From Tetragonia tetragonoides (taxonomy: Eukaryota > Streptophyta > Magnoliopsida > Caryophyllales > Aizoaceae), in NCBI GenBank assembly GCA_038025085.1, contig CM076152.1:22404001-22468000 (forward strand): a stretch of 64,000 nt of DNA, in the 5' to 3' direction. The first letter of the stretch is position 1. The number at the start of each line of letters is the position of its first letter. Made by a program: the position numbers and the translations under genes. Positions 23,063 to 33,019 of the stretch are shown here, piece after piece. The notes beneath the pieces were generated by a model, which worked only from the letters and a program-made list of their open reading frames with translations, searched no databases and was not told the origin of the DNA.

Positions 23063-23096
<34 letters not shown>

Positions 23097-23106
23097 AGTC
23101 TGGAAA

Positions 23107-23965
23107 AGAAATTTAAGGAATTCAGAACTTAGAACAAACAAGCCAAAACAAAGGTACAAGACAACAAACCAAGAAACATAGAAGAAAGAAGACGCTATGG
23201 CTAAATCCAGAGCTTATGAAGGCTTGTACTAAAGATTGAAAACTCTGAACAATGTAGACAGGAAGGTGCTTGACCTTATCAAACTTGTCCATTAATCATG
23301 TCTCATATTCTTGACTAAAAATTGGGCGGCAATGCATTTTACGGTAGCTCCATATGATTGGGTTATTCCATAGAAACGAGTGCGAGAATTGCTAATCCCC
23401 CAAAAGAGTTTGTAGGGTAAGGACCATAACTAGGGCTGGCCACAAGCCAAGCTGCTGTGATCTGTTCAGGTTCCACTTGGTTCAATAATAAACAAACCAA
23501 AGTCAGGCTTTGAAGTTTACACTCGTTTGTAACTAGCTTCTCCCAAGAGAACACCTTCTCCTCCAATGCTATTTGTTCAGTTTGCATAAATGCATTCTCA
23601 TAACAAAAAAAAAGAAAATTCACGCATCTAACCATCTGTTTAAAATAAACAGTTCTTGATATCAACTACATTGACATGATGCTGTAGAAGTGTAACTGGT
23701 TGAAGCTTATCATGCACTAAATTGTAATAAAATTTAATTTGTTTAAAAGGATAGAATTAATCAAGATGTCTAAAAATTTAAATTCAGAATTTATGGCGCA
23801 ATACAATGTATTTACAAGCGCATCTAGGGCATTTCTACATCTTAACCCCTACAGAAAGGTGGACCATGCCAGGAATCAAGCTTTAATAGACATCAAACAT
23901 TTAATTTGGTTCAATCCGTTGACATACAGCTACCCCAAGCAAACCAAAGTCTTCAAAGTATGAGA
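23107..23965. other. PP2C intron 2, unannotated part
   Basis: No supported feature. Confidence 0.5.
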
Positions 23966-23979
23966 AATATCAAGTACAA

Positions 23980-24069
23980 CAACAACCACCCAGTATCTAT
24001 CCCGCCGAGGGCGGGGTCTGGGAGGTTCAGATGTACGTAACCCCTAGCTAAACGCCTAGTAGACAGGCC
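23980..24069 (-). mobile_element. Very short RTE/SINE 3' end copy
   Basis: Contains the complement of the RTE tail (CCGCCGAGGGCGGGGTCTGG) starting at ACAACAACC. Flanked by a 14-bp target duplication AATATCAAGTACAA (23966-23979 and 24070-24083). A 90-bp, strongly 5'-truncated insertion. Confidence 0.8.
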
Positions 24070-25012
24070 AATATCAAGTACAAAAATGAAATTTTATAGT
24101 TTCAGTTTTAACACCAAACCCAAGTTCCCTGGCACACCCGCTCTCATAGCCATCAAGAATTGCCTCTCAACCCTCTCTATATTCACTAGCATTCAAAGTG
24201 ATTCCTGTGTGTTCCCCTTTTTTTCTTTTTTAAGATAAAAGGATTGCTATGTGTTCCTTGATACAAGAGTTATTCACACCACTGCAACTTTTTAACAAAA
24301 ACACTTAATTTTATGATCTTCCCCCTCCCATGTGTTTATCATAACAGATCAATCTATTCACCAAGGCTCGCTATAGCTGCCCATGTACTTGTCAGATGTA
24401 ACACATCATCTCAGTGGCTTGGTCCACCACAATAACCTTCCCTAGCTCTTAATACCAAAAACTTATAAGTTATCCAACGGGTAAACACTCTAGTTAACAA
24501 AATCTACTTCATCAAACCCACCACTACCATTTATAAGGGAAGTAGTCCCTGCATTCTTGTGGTGAAGAAGACTCTTGGTGATAGATGATACAGGCTTTAA
24601 AATAATTGGCACATGACTTGGGTATTTCGTAGTTGGTTTTGTTCTTTTGTATTTTCATTTCTGTTAATTCCCATTTCCTACTTAGTTGATCGAGTATATA
24701 TATTCCAAGAGGACTGTAAGAAGGGTATCCAAGAAATATCAAACAAACTTCTCACTCTATAATACTCTCTCTCTCTCTGTGTAACCTCCAATGGTCACCA
24801 TTTGTTATGTGCCATTATCGAATGAATCTGCTCGGTGATTGTTCTAAAACCTCCCAATTGCCCTGCTCTTAATTAGCTCATTTCCTCGAATTCATTTTGT
24901 AATTCCTGGATTTTGTCTATCCGTATCATTAGTATCAAATCATTCGATTCTCTGACCTTAAACCCACCACCAAAAAACAAAAGAAAAAGAAAAACGAAGA
25001 AAGAAGAAGAAG

Positions 25013-25204
25013 ATGACTGGTTCCTCAAGGCTCTTGGAATTCTACAACAAACTCCAACTAGATACTCCACTCGAATCTCAATTGGAAGCTGCAGTTAACG
25101 ATAAGGTACTTCAATCTTATGAATGCTTCTCTAATTCAGAAGTACTTGAGAATTGGGAAAAGGGTTGTGTGAATGGTGTGTGGAACTTTATTCTCCAGAC
25201 ATAA
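25013..25204 (+). CDS. Unknown ORF in LTR element, part 1 (63 aa)
   Basis: MTGSSRLLEFYNKLQLDTPL followed by an acidic stretch, placed 85 bases behind the 5' LTR after an A/G-rich leader. No recognised domain; could be a captured host exon. Confidence 0.35.
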   Translation: MTGSSRLLEFYNKLQLDTPLESQLEAAVNDKVLQSYECFSNSEVLENWEKGCVNGVWNFILQT

Positions 25205-25239
25205 GTGTGCAAAAATTGGGTCAGATTGCTTGTTTTTAG

Positions 25240-25743
25240 TTGATGAATTTTCTACGTATCTTTTGGTTGCTGAAAATGAAGAAAAAGAACAAGGGAACTT
25301 GGTTGAAACTTGAAAGGCACGCCTGCCAATTGTTTGATAAATTGCCACAACCAAAATTGATGGTGGAATTAAACAAAGAAGGTAGAGCAATCATAAATGA
25401 AGATGTGTATGAGGAGCCCGAATCCCAGATAACACATTGTTCTGAACTAGAGGCATCATTTGTTAGTGCACAGAAGGTGTTCAATGAAATGCCTGAACCA
25501 GCTCCTGATTTGCGTTTCATGGCAGCGCATAAATTAGTGGATGGAATTGGTGATACCATGGTTTGTCCAGTGATCTTTGCTAATGATTTAGAGGATCCAT
25601 CACAACGAGAGAATGATGAGGCAAAAGATAAAATGGGAAGTAAGGATGATTACTGGTTGGAGCAGTGTGATATTGAGCCACACCACCTGTTGATGAAAGG
25701 TCCCAATCACGTTTTGATCCATTTAAGTGCAACTTGTGCTTAG
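25240..25743 (+). CDS. Unknown ORF in LTR element, part 2 (167 aa)
   Basis: Largest frame of the element. After a basic start (LKMKKKNKGTWLKLERHAC) it becomes acidic (EDVYEEPESQ, EDPSQRENDEAKD) and ends HHLLMKGPNHVLIHLSATCA. It is in a different frame from part 1, with stops between. I do not recognise it; it lacks zinc knuckle, protease and RT motifs. Retention in a non-autonomous element suggests gene capture or a degenerate gag. Confidence 0.4.
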   Translation: MMNFLRIFWLLKMKKKNKGTWLKLERHACQLFDKLPQPKLMVELNKEGRAIINEDVYEEPESQITHCSELEASFVSAQKVFNEMPEPAPDLRFMAAHKLVDGIGDTMVCPVIFANDLEDPSQRENDEAKDKMGSKDDYWLEQCDIEPHHLLMKGPNHVLIHLSATCA

Positions 25744-26192
25744 CTCGTGAAGTGTAGCTGGTGTATGATCCAGGACCTGAACATTAGCTCATTAATAAGT
25801 TGCAGGTATACTTTGGCACTCTTCTCTCTCCAACAATCCTCGCTTATGACATGAACTGTGAATTTTTGCAACAAAGTACTGGTGGAAAGAATAAATTTGA
25901 ATGGAAATGAGGGAATGCTCTGTTGGGTTGTTTAGTATCAAAATCAGAGGGAAACAATGTTTGGAAACTATTGGTAGACCATAGAGAAATTCAAAGTTAG
26001 GGTATCCATTACATATTCATTGAACCGACCATTTGGCTCCGAGGCTTATATGCTGGTCATTTACTAATCTGGGCCACAAAATAAAATGCTTATGCTACTG
26101 GTTATGTATTTGGTTCTTGTGATTGGAATACAGTAGCTAGTATAATATCTTGGGGTAATCAAAATCCTCCTTATGATTCATCTTTTTTGCAT

Positions 26193-26318
26193 TTTTTTTT
26201 TATTTAGATATGATGGGTGTCCAAGCTTTGCTTGACTAATCCCATGGGACCTGAAGTTAACGACTGGTAAAACCTCCAGTGGCCCTGAGAGGACTCGAAC
26301 CTGGGACCTCTGGAATAG
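26193..26318 (-). mobile_element. SINE, tRNA-related, copy 2
   Basis: Minus strand starts TATTCCAGAGGTCCCAGG and has a perfect pol III box B, GGTTCGAGTCC, then ends in A-rich tail. TTTGCAT repeats at 26186-26192 and 26319-26325 are a likely target duplication. Inserted into the LTR element. Confidence 0.75.
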
Positions 26319-26919
26319 TTTGCATCTTTAAAGACTGGATCTTTCTCCAGTGGCCCTTTTTCCCTTTTGCATCTTTTAATTGATGGCGTAGTTTGGATGC
26401 ACCTGGGTCTTTGTATGGGTGTTCAATATTCAGTGTTTGTGTCGGTTGTCTATAGAAAAAGCAAGTGTGTGGAAAGGGAGGCAATAAAACCTGTGGAAGG
26501 AGAGCGACAATTAGGATAAAAATTGCAAACATCATTTAAAGATTCATCCTTGAGGACAAGGATGTCTTCAAGAGGAGGAATTTGATACAGGCTTTAAAAT
26601 AATTTGCATGTGACTTGGGTATTTAGTAGTCGGTTTTGTTCTTTTGTACTTTCATTTCTGTTAATTGCCAATTCTTCCTTAGTTGTTAGAGTATAGGAGG
26701 ACTGTAAGCAGGGTATCAAAGAAATATCAAACAAACTTCTCACTCTAAAACACTCTCTCTATGTGTAAGCTCCAATGGTCACCGTTGTTGAGCGCCATTA
26801 TCGAATAAAGCTGCTCGGTGATTGTTCTAAAACCTCCCAATTCCCCTGCTGCTCTTAATTAGCTCATTTCCTTGAATTCATTTTGCAATTCCTGGATTTT
26901 TTCAATCCGTATCAATAGA

Positions 26920-27526
26920 GGGGAAGACTGGTCATCATCCTCACGTGAGATGTTTAAGGCTTGCAAGAAATGAAGAAAGGGAACATGAAGTTCTTAGCAA
27001 CGTTGCTCTTTTAGCCATTTAATTGTAATTTGGGTGGAAACGAAGCAAGAACTTTTGAAGGACAAATACCCTCCCAGAATCTGATTTAGGACTATGTAAT
27101 TTTCTTTGCCTTCTTGTGGGCTAAGACCACTGAAACTCTTTGCTACAGTGCTCGATCTGCTATTGTCCAGGATGAGCAGACATTTTATGCACCAATAGCC
27201 GTTGTTCATGTGAGGACTTTCTTGTCCTACAGCACTTTCTTTGTTTCAGGAAGACAGTTTCTTTATGTTGAATTATCAAAAGAAAAGAACAAATAAAAAG
27301 CCACCATATGACAGTTCTAAAGTATCCAAATGAAACAAGTCCCAAACAACCAAGTGTCAGGCATCATCTACTAAAAATACTGCCTTCCACTACATAGAAA
27401 AAGCTAATGGACACAATCATCAGGCAGAAACTGATCACCATTGTCACTAAGATGTCATACACATGTAACATAAACGAAATCCACAGATCTGAGTACAAGT
27501 GTAAAACTAGACTAGTACGAACATAC
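26920..27526. other. PP2C intron 2, exon-proximal part
   Basis: No supported feature. Confidence 0.5.
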
Positions 27527-27851
27527 CTGACCAGTAAGAGCAATTATACAAGCAGTAGAGGAGCCTTTCGCTTTCGTCGTTGAGTGAGCTTTCTCCAGAA
27601 CCCGAGAAGGGTCAATGCTTCCTTTGGGCTCCTCTCGAACTGCTGTTACTGAATTTGACATGAGCTCCCGCGCATATTGCCCTGCATCAACACCAACCTC
27701 AGCCCACCCACCAACTCCATCTGCCACACCAATGGCTTGCTCTTCAGCACATATAAAATGAGCATCCTCCCCACCAGTGTCTTCTTTATCAGGATGTGGC
27801 AAATAGCAAGACGCAGAAAGTAGCTTTAAAGCTCTATCTGAAGGAACTTTC
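27527..27851 (-). CDS. PP2C gene, coding exon 2
   Basis: 325 bp between AATGCAG/GAAAGTT and GGTCAG/GTATGT. It joins exon 1 within a Glu codon (SCEEKVPSD) and exon 3 in phase 0. Contains SCYLPHPDKEDTGGEDAHF, the first catalytic motif ADGVGGWAEVGVDAG (metal-binding Asp) and KGSSTACI. Confidence 0.92.
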
Positions 27852-28620
27852 CTGCATTAGAATCTCCTAGTGTTAGACCCAACAGGAATACTCAGTTCGA
27901 TTTTAAAAATGGTAATAGAAACAAGTTAACAGTCTCAGCACCAGTAAGATACATCAATCCCGATGTATCACTATTTTCTTTTTCACAAGTGGCAGATTCG
28001 TTTCCCTTAATATCATTGATGACATTCAAGCATGTATCTGGCAGTTACATTTTATAACCTACTTGATATCCTATCGGATGGACCTACACTTTTGTGTTTC
28101 CGTAAAAACAATACGGAACCAAATACAGTTTCAACATGAGACCATGTCATTAACAAACAGAAAAGGAAACGCTATCACACTTTTTGTACTACTTTCAAGA
28201 CTAAGTATCCGTTCATTTCATTACTACTTCGAAAGTGAATCAAAAGCACAAATGAAACATTTGAAAGAATGTACCTGAGATATACATGTGCAGCTAAGAT
28301 GAGATATTTTTGCAAAACAGTGATATCAGGGTAGGTTGGACTCTATCCTGCTAACTCTATGATAAGAACAATAAATTTGCACAGCACTATACGGAGGGCA
28401 GGGGGCGCAACAAACATAAGTAACATTTTGGCCATAATGCGATGTAAAACTTCAAAGGAAACCCGTAATTTTACAATTCCAGCGGACCCTTGAGCAAGTT
28501 ATCACATCTTAGATATTCTCATAAACCAGCACAAGTCCCTATTAGATGTAAGAGAAGACAGATTACATGCATAACAAAAATAATAAAAAGAAAACAACAG
28601 AAGTGCATACAGGAACATAC

Positions 28621-29399
28621 TCCTCACATGATACTGTCGCAGTCTCGAGCTTATCTTTCTGCCAAGAGCTGTCAAAGGTCATATCTGGAGCAGTGCCCGC
28701 TGTAAGGGGTGAGGTTGATAGGCTGTGGAAGTCTTTGGAGTCAACCAATGAATGTAAATATAAGCTGTAGCTGGACCTTACAGCTTTATAAAGAAAATAC
28801 CCATAGATAGGAGCATGGTTAGGCTGTTCACTGTTTCTTAAGCTCATCCTAGCTGACATGCAGCTTTCAGAACCTTTTCTACGGTGAAGAACAGAGGCAT
28901 TACTTTTGGATGCGATACACCCTGAAGCCAAATTATGTACACTATAATCACCGAATACGACTTTAGAATCAGCAAACAAAGCTTTAGAAGAAGCAATAGC
29001 TGCCATAGGGAATTTCTGTTTTTCACTGTAGTCTGCTAAACAGGTTGGATTTGGATCAGAGACCAAACGATCAATATGATACCCACAAATCTGATATGCA
29101 GGTCCTGACACAGATGGTGTAGAAAAAGTTCGAGAAAGTGTTCCTACAACAGATAAATCCCTTTTCCTATTAACTAAAGAATCTAGCCTTCCAGTAATAA
29201 CAGTGCCAGGTCGCAACAAAATATTGAGATCTGCAAGTGTAGAAAATGGTAAAGAACAGAGCAATTTACAGTTGCCAAAAACAAATTTTGCTTGCCCAGC
29301 TACAATTTTGGCTGAATCTTGGAGCCCCAGTCCTGCAACTTTTGTTTTAATCCCATTACGAAAAACACTTCTAAACCTTGACAAAGAAGCTGATGACAT
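28621..29399 (-). CDS. Protein phosphatase 2C (PP2C 55/80 type), coding exon 1
   Basis: Mn2+/Mg2+-dependent Ser/Thr phosphatase. Exon 1 supplies the long N-terminal region before the catalytic domain: a Ser/Arg-rich, acid-poor start (MSSASLSRFRSVFRNGIKTK) that looks like an organelle targeting peptide, then LLRPGTVITGRLDS, SRTFSTPSVSGPAYQICGYH, typical of this plant subgroup. It ends TGTGAGGA/GTATGT, phase 2. Exons 1-4 together encode about 515 residues. All catalytic aspartate motifs are present (DGVGGW, GDSG, DGLFDN, DDIT), so the enzyme is probably active. Start chosen as the ATG at 29399, the first in frame. The substrate is unknown. The gene stretches over more than 17 kb because of transposons in introns 2 and 3. 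Confidence 0.92.
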
Positions 29400-29639
29400 C
29401 TTAGCTTATATACCGGAGTGATACTTCAACCCCTTCACCGCAGCAAGAGCAAATTCCAGAACTAAGCAATGGATATCCCATGATGTCTATTACATTTACA
29501 GCTAGATGACCAGTTAACTATCCTTGCTCCTATAGTCCTTAGTATGGGTTTCAACAAGATTTCGAGGAACACAGCTCTGGATTTCTCCTGGTTTCAATTA
29601 TTCAAGTGAATATATGACTGCAGAGGACTGGATCTGGAA

Positions 29640-31865
29640 AATAAAGGCAAGACAAGTTATAATGAGCACCTATCTTCTGACACAAAGTAAAATGCTTGCC
29701 AACTTTAACAAAATGCATCAAATTTAGCCAATTTAAAGGGCAACATAGCAGTTTTGGACACCGCAAAGTTAACTAATAAAGTAGCTTACCCATTAGTAGG
29801 AGCTGATGTTTTATCAATCAATATCTAGCCAGCTTTGCTACTTAATGTATATGGGAATAATTGTTGATAAACTTTCAACCAACTGAGATCAAAGTGCGAC
29901 AAAGGTTATTACAATGACCAATGAGTGACAGCTAAAGCCATGGATGAGCAAACCGCCACTATTATTTTATTTTAGATGCTTTACTAATACCATGGGCCCT
30001 GAAGTTGACGACCAGGAAAACCTCCAGTGGCCTTGAGGGGACTAAGATCTTGGACCTCTGGAATAGAGCAAACCGCCACTATTGATGTGCCATGTTAAGA
30101 TATTATCAAATTGGAATCTTTAGCTGTAGTATTTATAACATTATCAAATTTAAAGTCGAATGAACTATACAAAAGTTTATATAATGAGGGGTACCATTGC
30201 CATACAAGTTGGATGGACTAAAGCATGTGAAGTAAAAATTGGTTTAGCAATGCATAAAACCTTACACAACATTCACCAATTTAAAAAGACATATGCGAGG
30301 AATGCAATTGATAGCAGCATAACAAAAGTAACTACATCTTCCAGTTTCTACAATTAGACTTTTACAATGGCATGCAGAATTTCAAGAAAACTCAGCTAAT
30401 AGCCCTAAACAGCTAGAAGCCCAGGGTCTAACAGAAACAGCGTCTCTGTAATTGTTGTGATATTAAAGTGTACATCTGACTTATGTTCATTAAACTCGGC
30501 TAGAAGTGTCCAAGTGTCAGACAAAACCATTTTCAGAAAAACTTGCATGCTTTTGGCCTCAACTGAAGTGTTAAGTGTTCAATCCATGTCAGATTGTCGA
30601 GGATCTAATACTCGAGGTGAAATGAAGATTCCGAATAGCATAGCATCTGACCTCCACCTTTACCCACCCTAGGTGGAAGGGTCCAGAGTCATGAAAGGCA
30701 CTAAGGACCTGGTATGGTATGGTAGACCAAATTGGCAATTGAACCAAACGTAGGAACAAATAGGGGTAGCATTACACCAGTTTCTCAGGTGATTATACAG
30801 TATGGTTATGAACACCAACTTGCTAAAGCTGGGTTCTTCATATCAAAAGAATCCTTGAAGAAACGAAGATATTTACAGGGCTCTGATAGTGTTTTTTACT
30901 GTGAAAAAGGCGTTTAGGTAAAGTAGAACTAACTACTAAGACCGTAGCTTAGGATGAGCTGATGTTACCTTCAACTACAATATTTCTATTACTTTCATTG
31001 TCCACCAAACATGATGGCGGGCATGCCTTTTCTCTTCTTTAAGTCTAGGCTCAGAGCTCTTTCTGAAATATGACCATTGGCTGCTATTTGGGTATCCTAG
31101 CTAATGATGAAAACAGAAACTCCCAATGCGCATGCCGAGCCAAGGCCACTAAAGTTTAGAGCTCAACTTGCAAAATACTGAGCATATTCAATACTTGTTA
31201 AACTTGCTTTTAATGTTCTATTCATTACATTTACTCACCAAATATAACAAATAACAAAATTATACATTACATACTGTCATAACAACACCTTTGAAAAGTG
31301 TTAATGTTGTTCTAACATTACATTTAATCACCAAATATTAGTCTTTTGAAAACTAAAATTAAATACAGTCATTACAAAATATTAGAACTTTTGGTAGTCA
31401 CTGTTCAAGGATGTTCTTGTTACATGACTGTATGCAATTTCAGCTTTCAAAAGACTAATATTCGGTGAAATGAAGAACACAGAAGCCCTAACAAAACCAT
31501 TACAGAACAACATATACTTAGCACACAAACATATTTCACAAAAAAAATCAAAAAAAAAATAAATAAATAAAAAAATACACAACCCATCATCAGAAAGCCT
31601 GAGATTTAAAGAACATGAAAAATATCAAATGTATTGACAATTAACATTAAAACAGAAAATAAATAGTATATACAATTACCCAATTCTCTTCAAAGCAAAC
31701 CCAGAAGACCAAATCAAATATACAAGAGTTGGGCACTGAAGCAACAACAGCCTTGCTATTTCTCTCTCGTTTTCTCCCAGTTTCTGGGTGCTGTGTTGAT
31801 CGTCAGTGAAACAGCAGAATATTGTTGATAGATTGAGAGGGTTTGAGAAGTTGAAAAACCCAAAC
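29640..31865 (-). other. PP2C 5'UTR exon (about 31680-31865) and 5'UTR intron
   Basis: On the minus strand, 31865-31680 is a CT-rich leader-like stretch with a possible donor TTGG/GTAATT. Near 29640, ATTTTCCAG/ATCCAG is a plausible acceptor, leaving a 5'UTR of about 240 bases before the start codon. Inferred only from splice-site look and position. Confidence 0.4.
29964..30065 (-). mobile_element. SINE, tRNA-related, copy 3
   Basis: Perfect 18-bp target duplication GAGCAAACCGCCACTATT (29946-29963, 30066-30083). Minus strand starts CTATTCCAGAGGTCC, the same 5' end as the other two copies; internal deletion at its tail. Confidence 0.85.
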
Positions 31866-32150
31866 ATATAATTTGCTTAAATATTCAGGTAAAGAAAATT
31901 CAATTTGAGTGAGATATTCTATGATTTCGATCCCATGGTAGCAGGAGTTGACAATTCTCTGACGATAAAGTCCCTGACCCTACGGCCAAGAGATACCAGA
32001 TACAGCAATTTGTGATGAGTTAGAAAGGGTAATTTGGACTTTCTGTCTTTTTACGGGAGCTTTCCTAGTAGCTCCGTTTTGACTCGTTTCTCGTGTTTAC
32101 CTTAATTTGATGGACCTCGTAATTTTTTATTTTTTATTTTTTAGTAAGGT
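30090..32150. other. PP2C upstream region, no further gene recognised
   Basis: Contains the presumed 5'UTR exon and promoter of the phosphatase. No other feature supported. Confidence 0.4.
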
Positions 32151-32160
32151 ACTACTGAAT

Positions 32161-32650
32161 AGGGTTGTTCAAAAGAATCCGTATCCGAAAATCCGATTCG
32201 AAAATATTTGAAAAAACGGATATCCGAATTTACGGATATCCGAAAAGCGGATATCCGAAATTTCGGATACGGGTTCGGATATCAACTTTGAAAATTTCGG
32301 ATATCCGAAATATCCGAAAATTCGTAATTTCGGATAATTTTCGGATATTTCGGATACGGATATCCAAAATATCCGAAACTATCCAAAAAATATCCAATTT
32401 TTTTGGATTTTATGGATAAATTTCGGATACTTTCGGATTCGGATATCCGAAATATCCGAAAATATCCTAAATATCCGAAAAATAACCAAATTAAAGTAGA
32501 AAAAATTAACTTTTTCGGATATCGGATATCCGAGTAATCCGAATCCGAACTTTCGAATATCCGATTTTCGGATATCCGAAATTTCGGATACGGATTCGGA
32601 TATCAAAATTCACTATCCGAAATTTCGGATATCCGGTTATGAACAACCCT
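32161..32650. mobile_element. Foldback-like element built of CGGATATCCGAAA words
   Basis: Terminal inverted repeat AGGGTTGTTCA is perfect over 11 bp; target duplication ACTACTGAAT is perfect over 10 bp (32151-32160, 32651-32660). Practically the whole interior is a degenerate array of the self-complementary word TTTCGGATATCCGAAA. The TSD length suggests the Mutator superfamily. The long Ile/Ser/Arg-rich frames are artefacts of the array. Confidence 0.85.
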
Positions 32651-32731
32651 ACTACTGAATAAGAGATTAGGAGTTGGATAGTTAAGAAGGGTAATTTGGA
32701 CTTTTTGGCTTTTTACGGGAGCTTGAGAGTA

Positions 32732-33018
32732 GGCTATGTTTGGCAAAATTAGTTGTAGCTGTAGTTGTCAAGTGTTATTAAAGGAAAGAAATTAGTAGAA
32801 AACTGCTAAAAAGTGATACAAAAGGCTAATAAACTAGCTGTAGTTGTAGCTGCAGGTGGAAGCTTGCAGGGATAACTTTTAAAAAATTAGCAGTAGCTGT
32901 AACTTCAGATAAAAATCTAATGACAAACTGTTTGGTAGCAGAGAATAAAAAACACTAGCTGCAAGCTTCAAGTTGTAGCTTTTATTGAAAAGCTAGCAGT
33001 TCGTGCCAAACATAAGCT
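32732..33018. mobile_element. Inverted-repeat element (possible hAT-like MITE)
   Basis: Ends GGCTATGTTTGGCA and complement TGCCAAACATAAGC; the inside repeats TTGTAGCTGTAG-type words in both orientations. No clear target duplication. Confidence 0.5.
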
Positions 33019-33019
33019 A

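Larger units (their letters stand above)
20552..23095 (+). mobile_element. RTE-clade LINE, 5'-truncated, in PP2C intron 2
   Basis: Non-LTR retrotransposon with an 11-bp target duplication TAGTCTGGAAA (20541-20551 and 23096-23106) and a (TTG)n tail, as in plant RTE elements. The polyprotein remnant covers the linker after the lost endonuclease (WWWSEDIQ at about 20562). Reverse transcriptase follows: [44 protein letters not shown] and the catalytic FADDIVL. The C-terminal domain has YLSSIIQENGEID and RWLGHVRRR. It is interrupted by a SINE (21130-21416) and a frame break near 22035, so it is inactive. Confidence 0.92.
24586..26914 (+). mobile_element. Small non-autonomous LTR retrotransposon
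   Basis: LTRs at 24586-24928 and 26583-26914 begin TGATACAGG and end CCGTATCA. A 5-bp target duplication ATAGA lies at 24581-24585 and 26915-26919. A primer site resembling initiator-Met tRNA (AGTATCAAATC, degenerate) follows the 5' LTR, and a polypurine tract AGAGGAGGAA precedes the 3' LTR. The 1.65-kb interior has no gag, protease or polymerase motif but has two open stretches of unknown origin and a later SINE. Lies in PP2C intron 2. Confidence 0.92.

Noticed and set aside
32165..32606. Frames rich in Ile, Arg and Ser on both strands
   Set aside because: Read through the degenerate CGGATATCCG array; the same pattern on both strands shows it is not coding.
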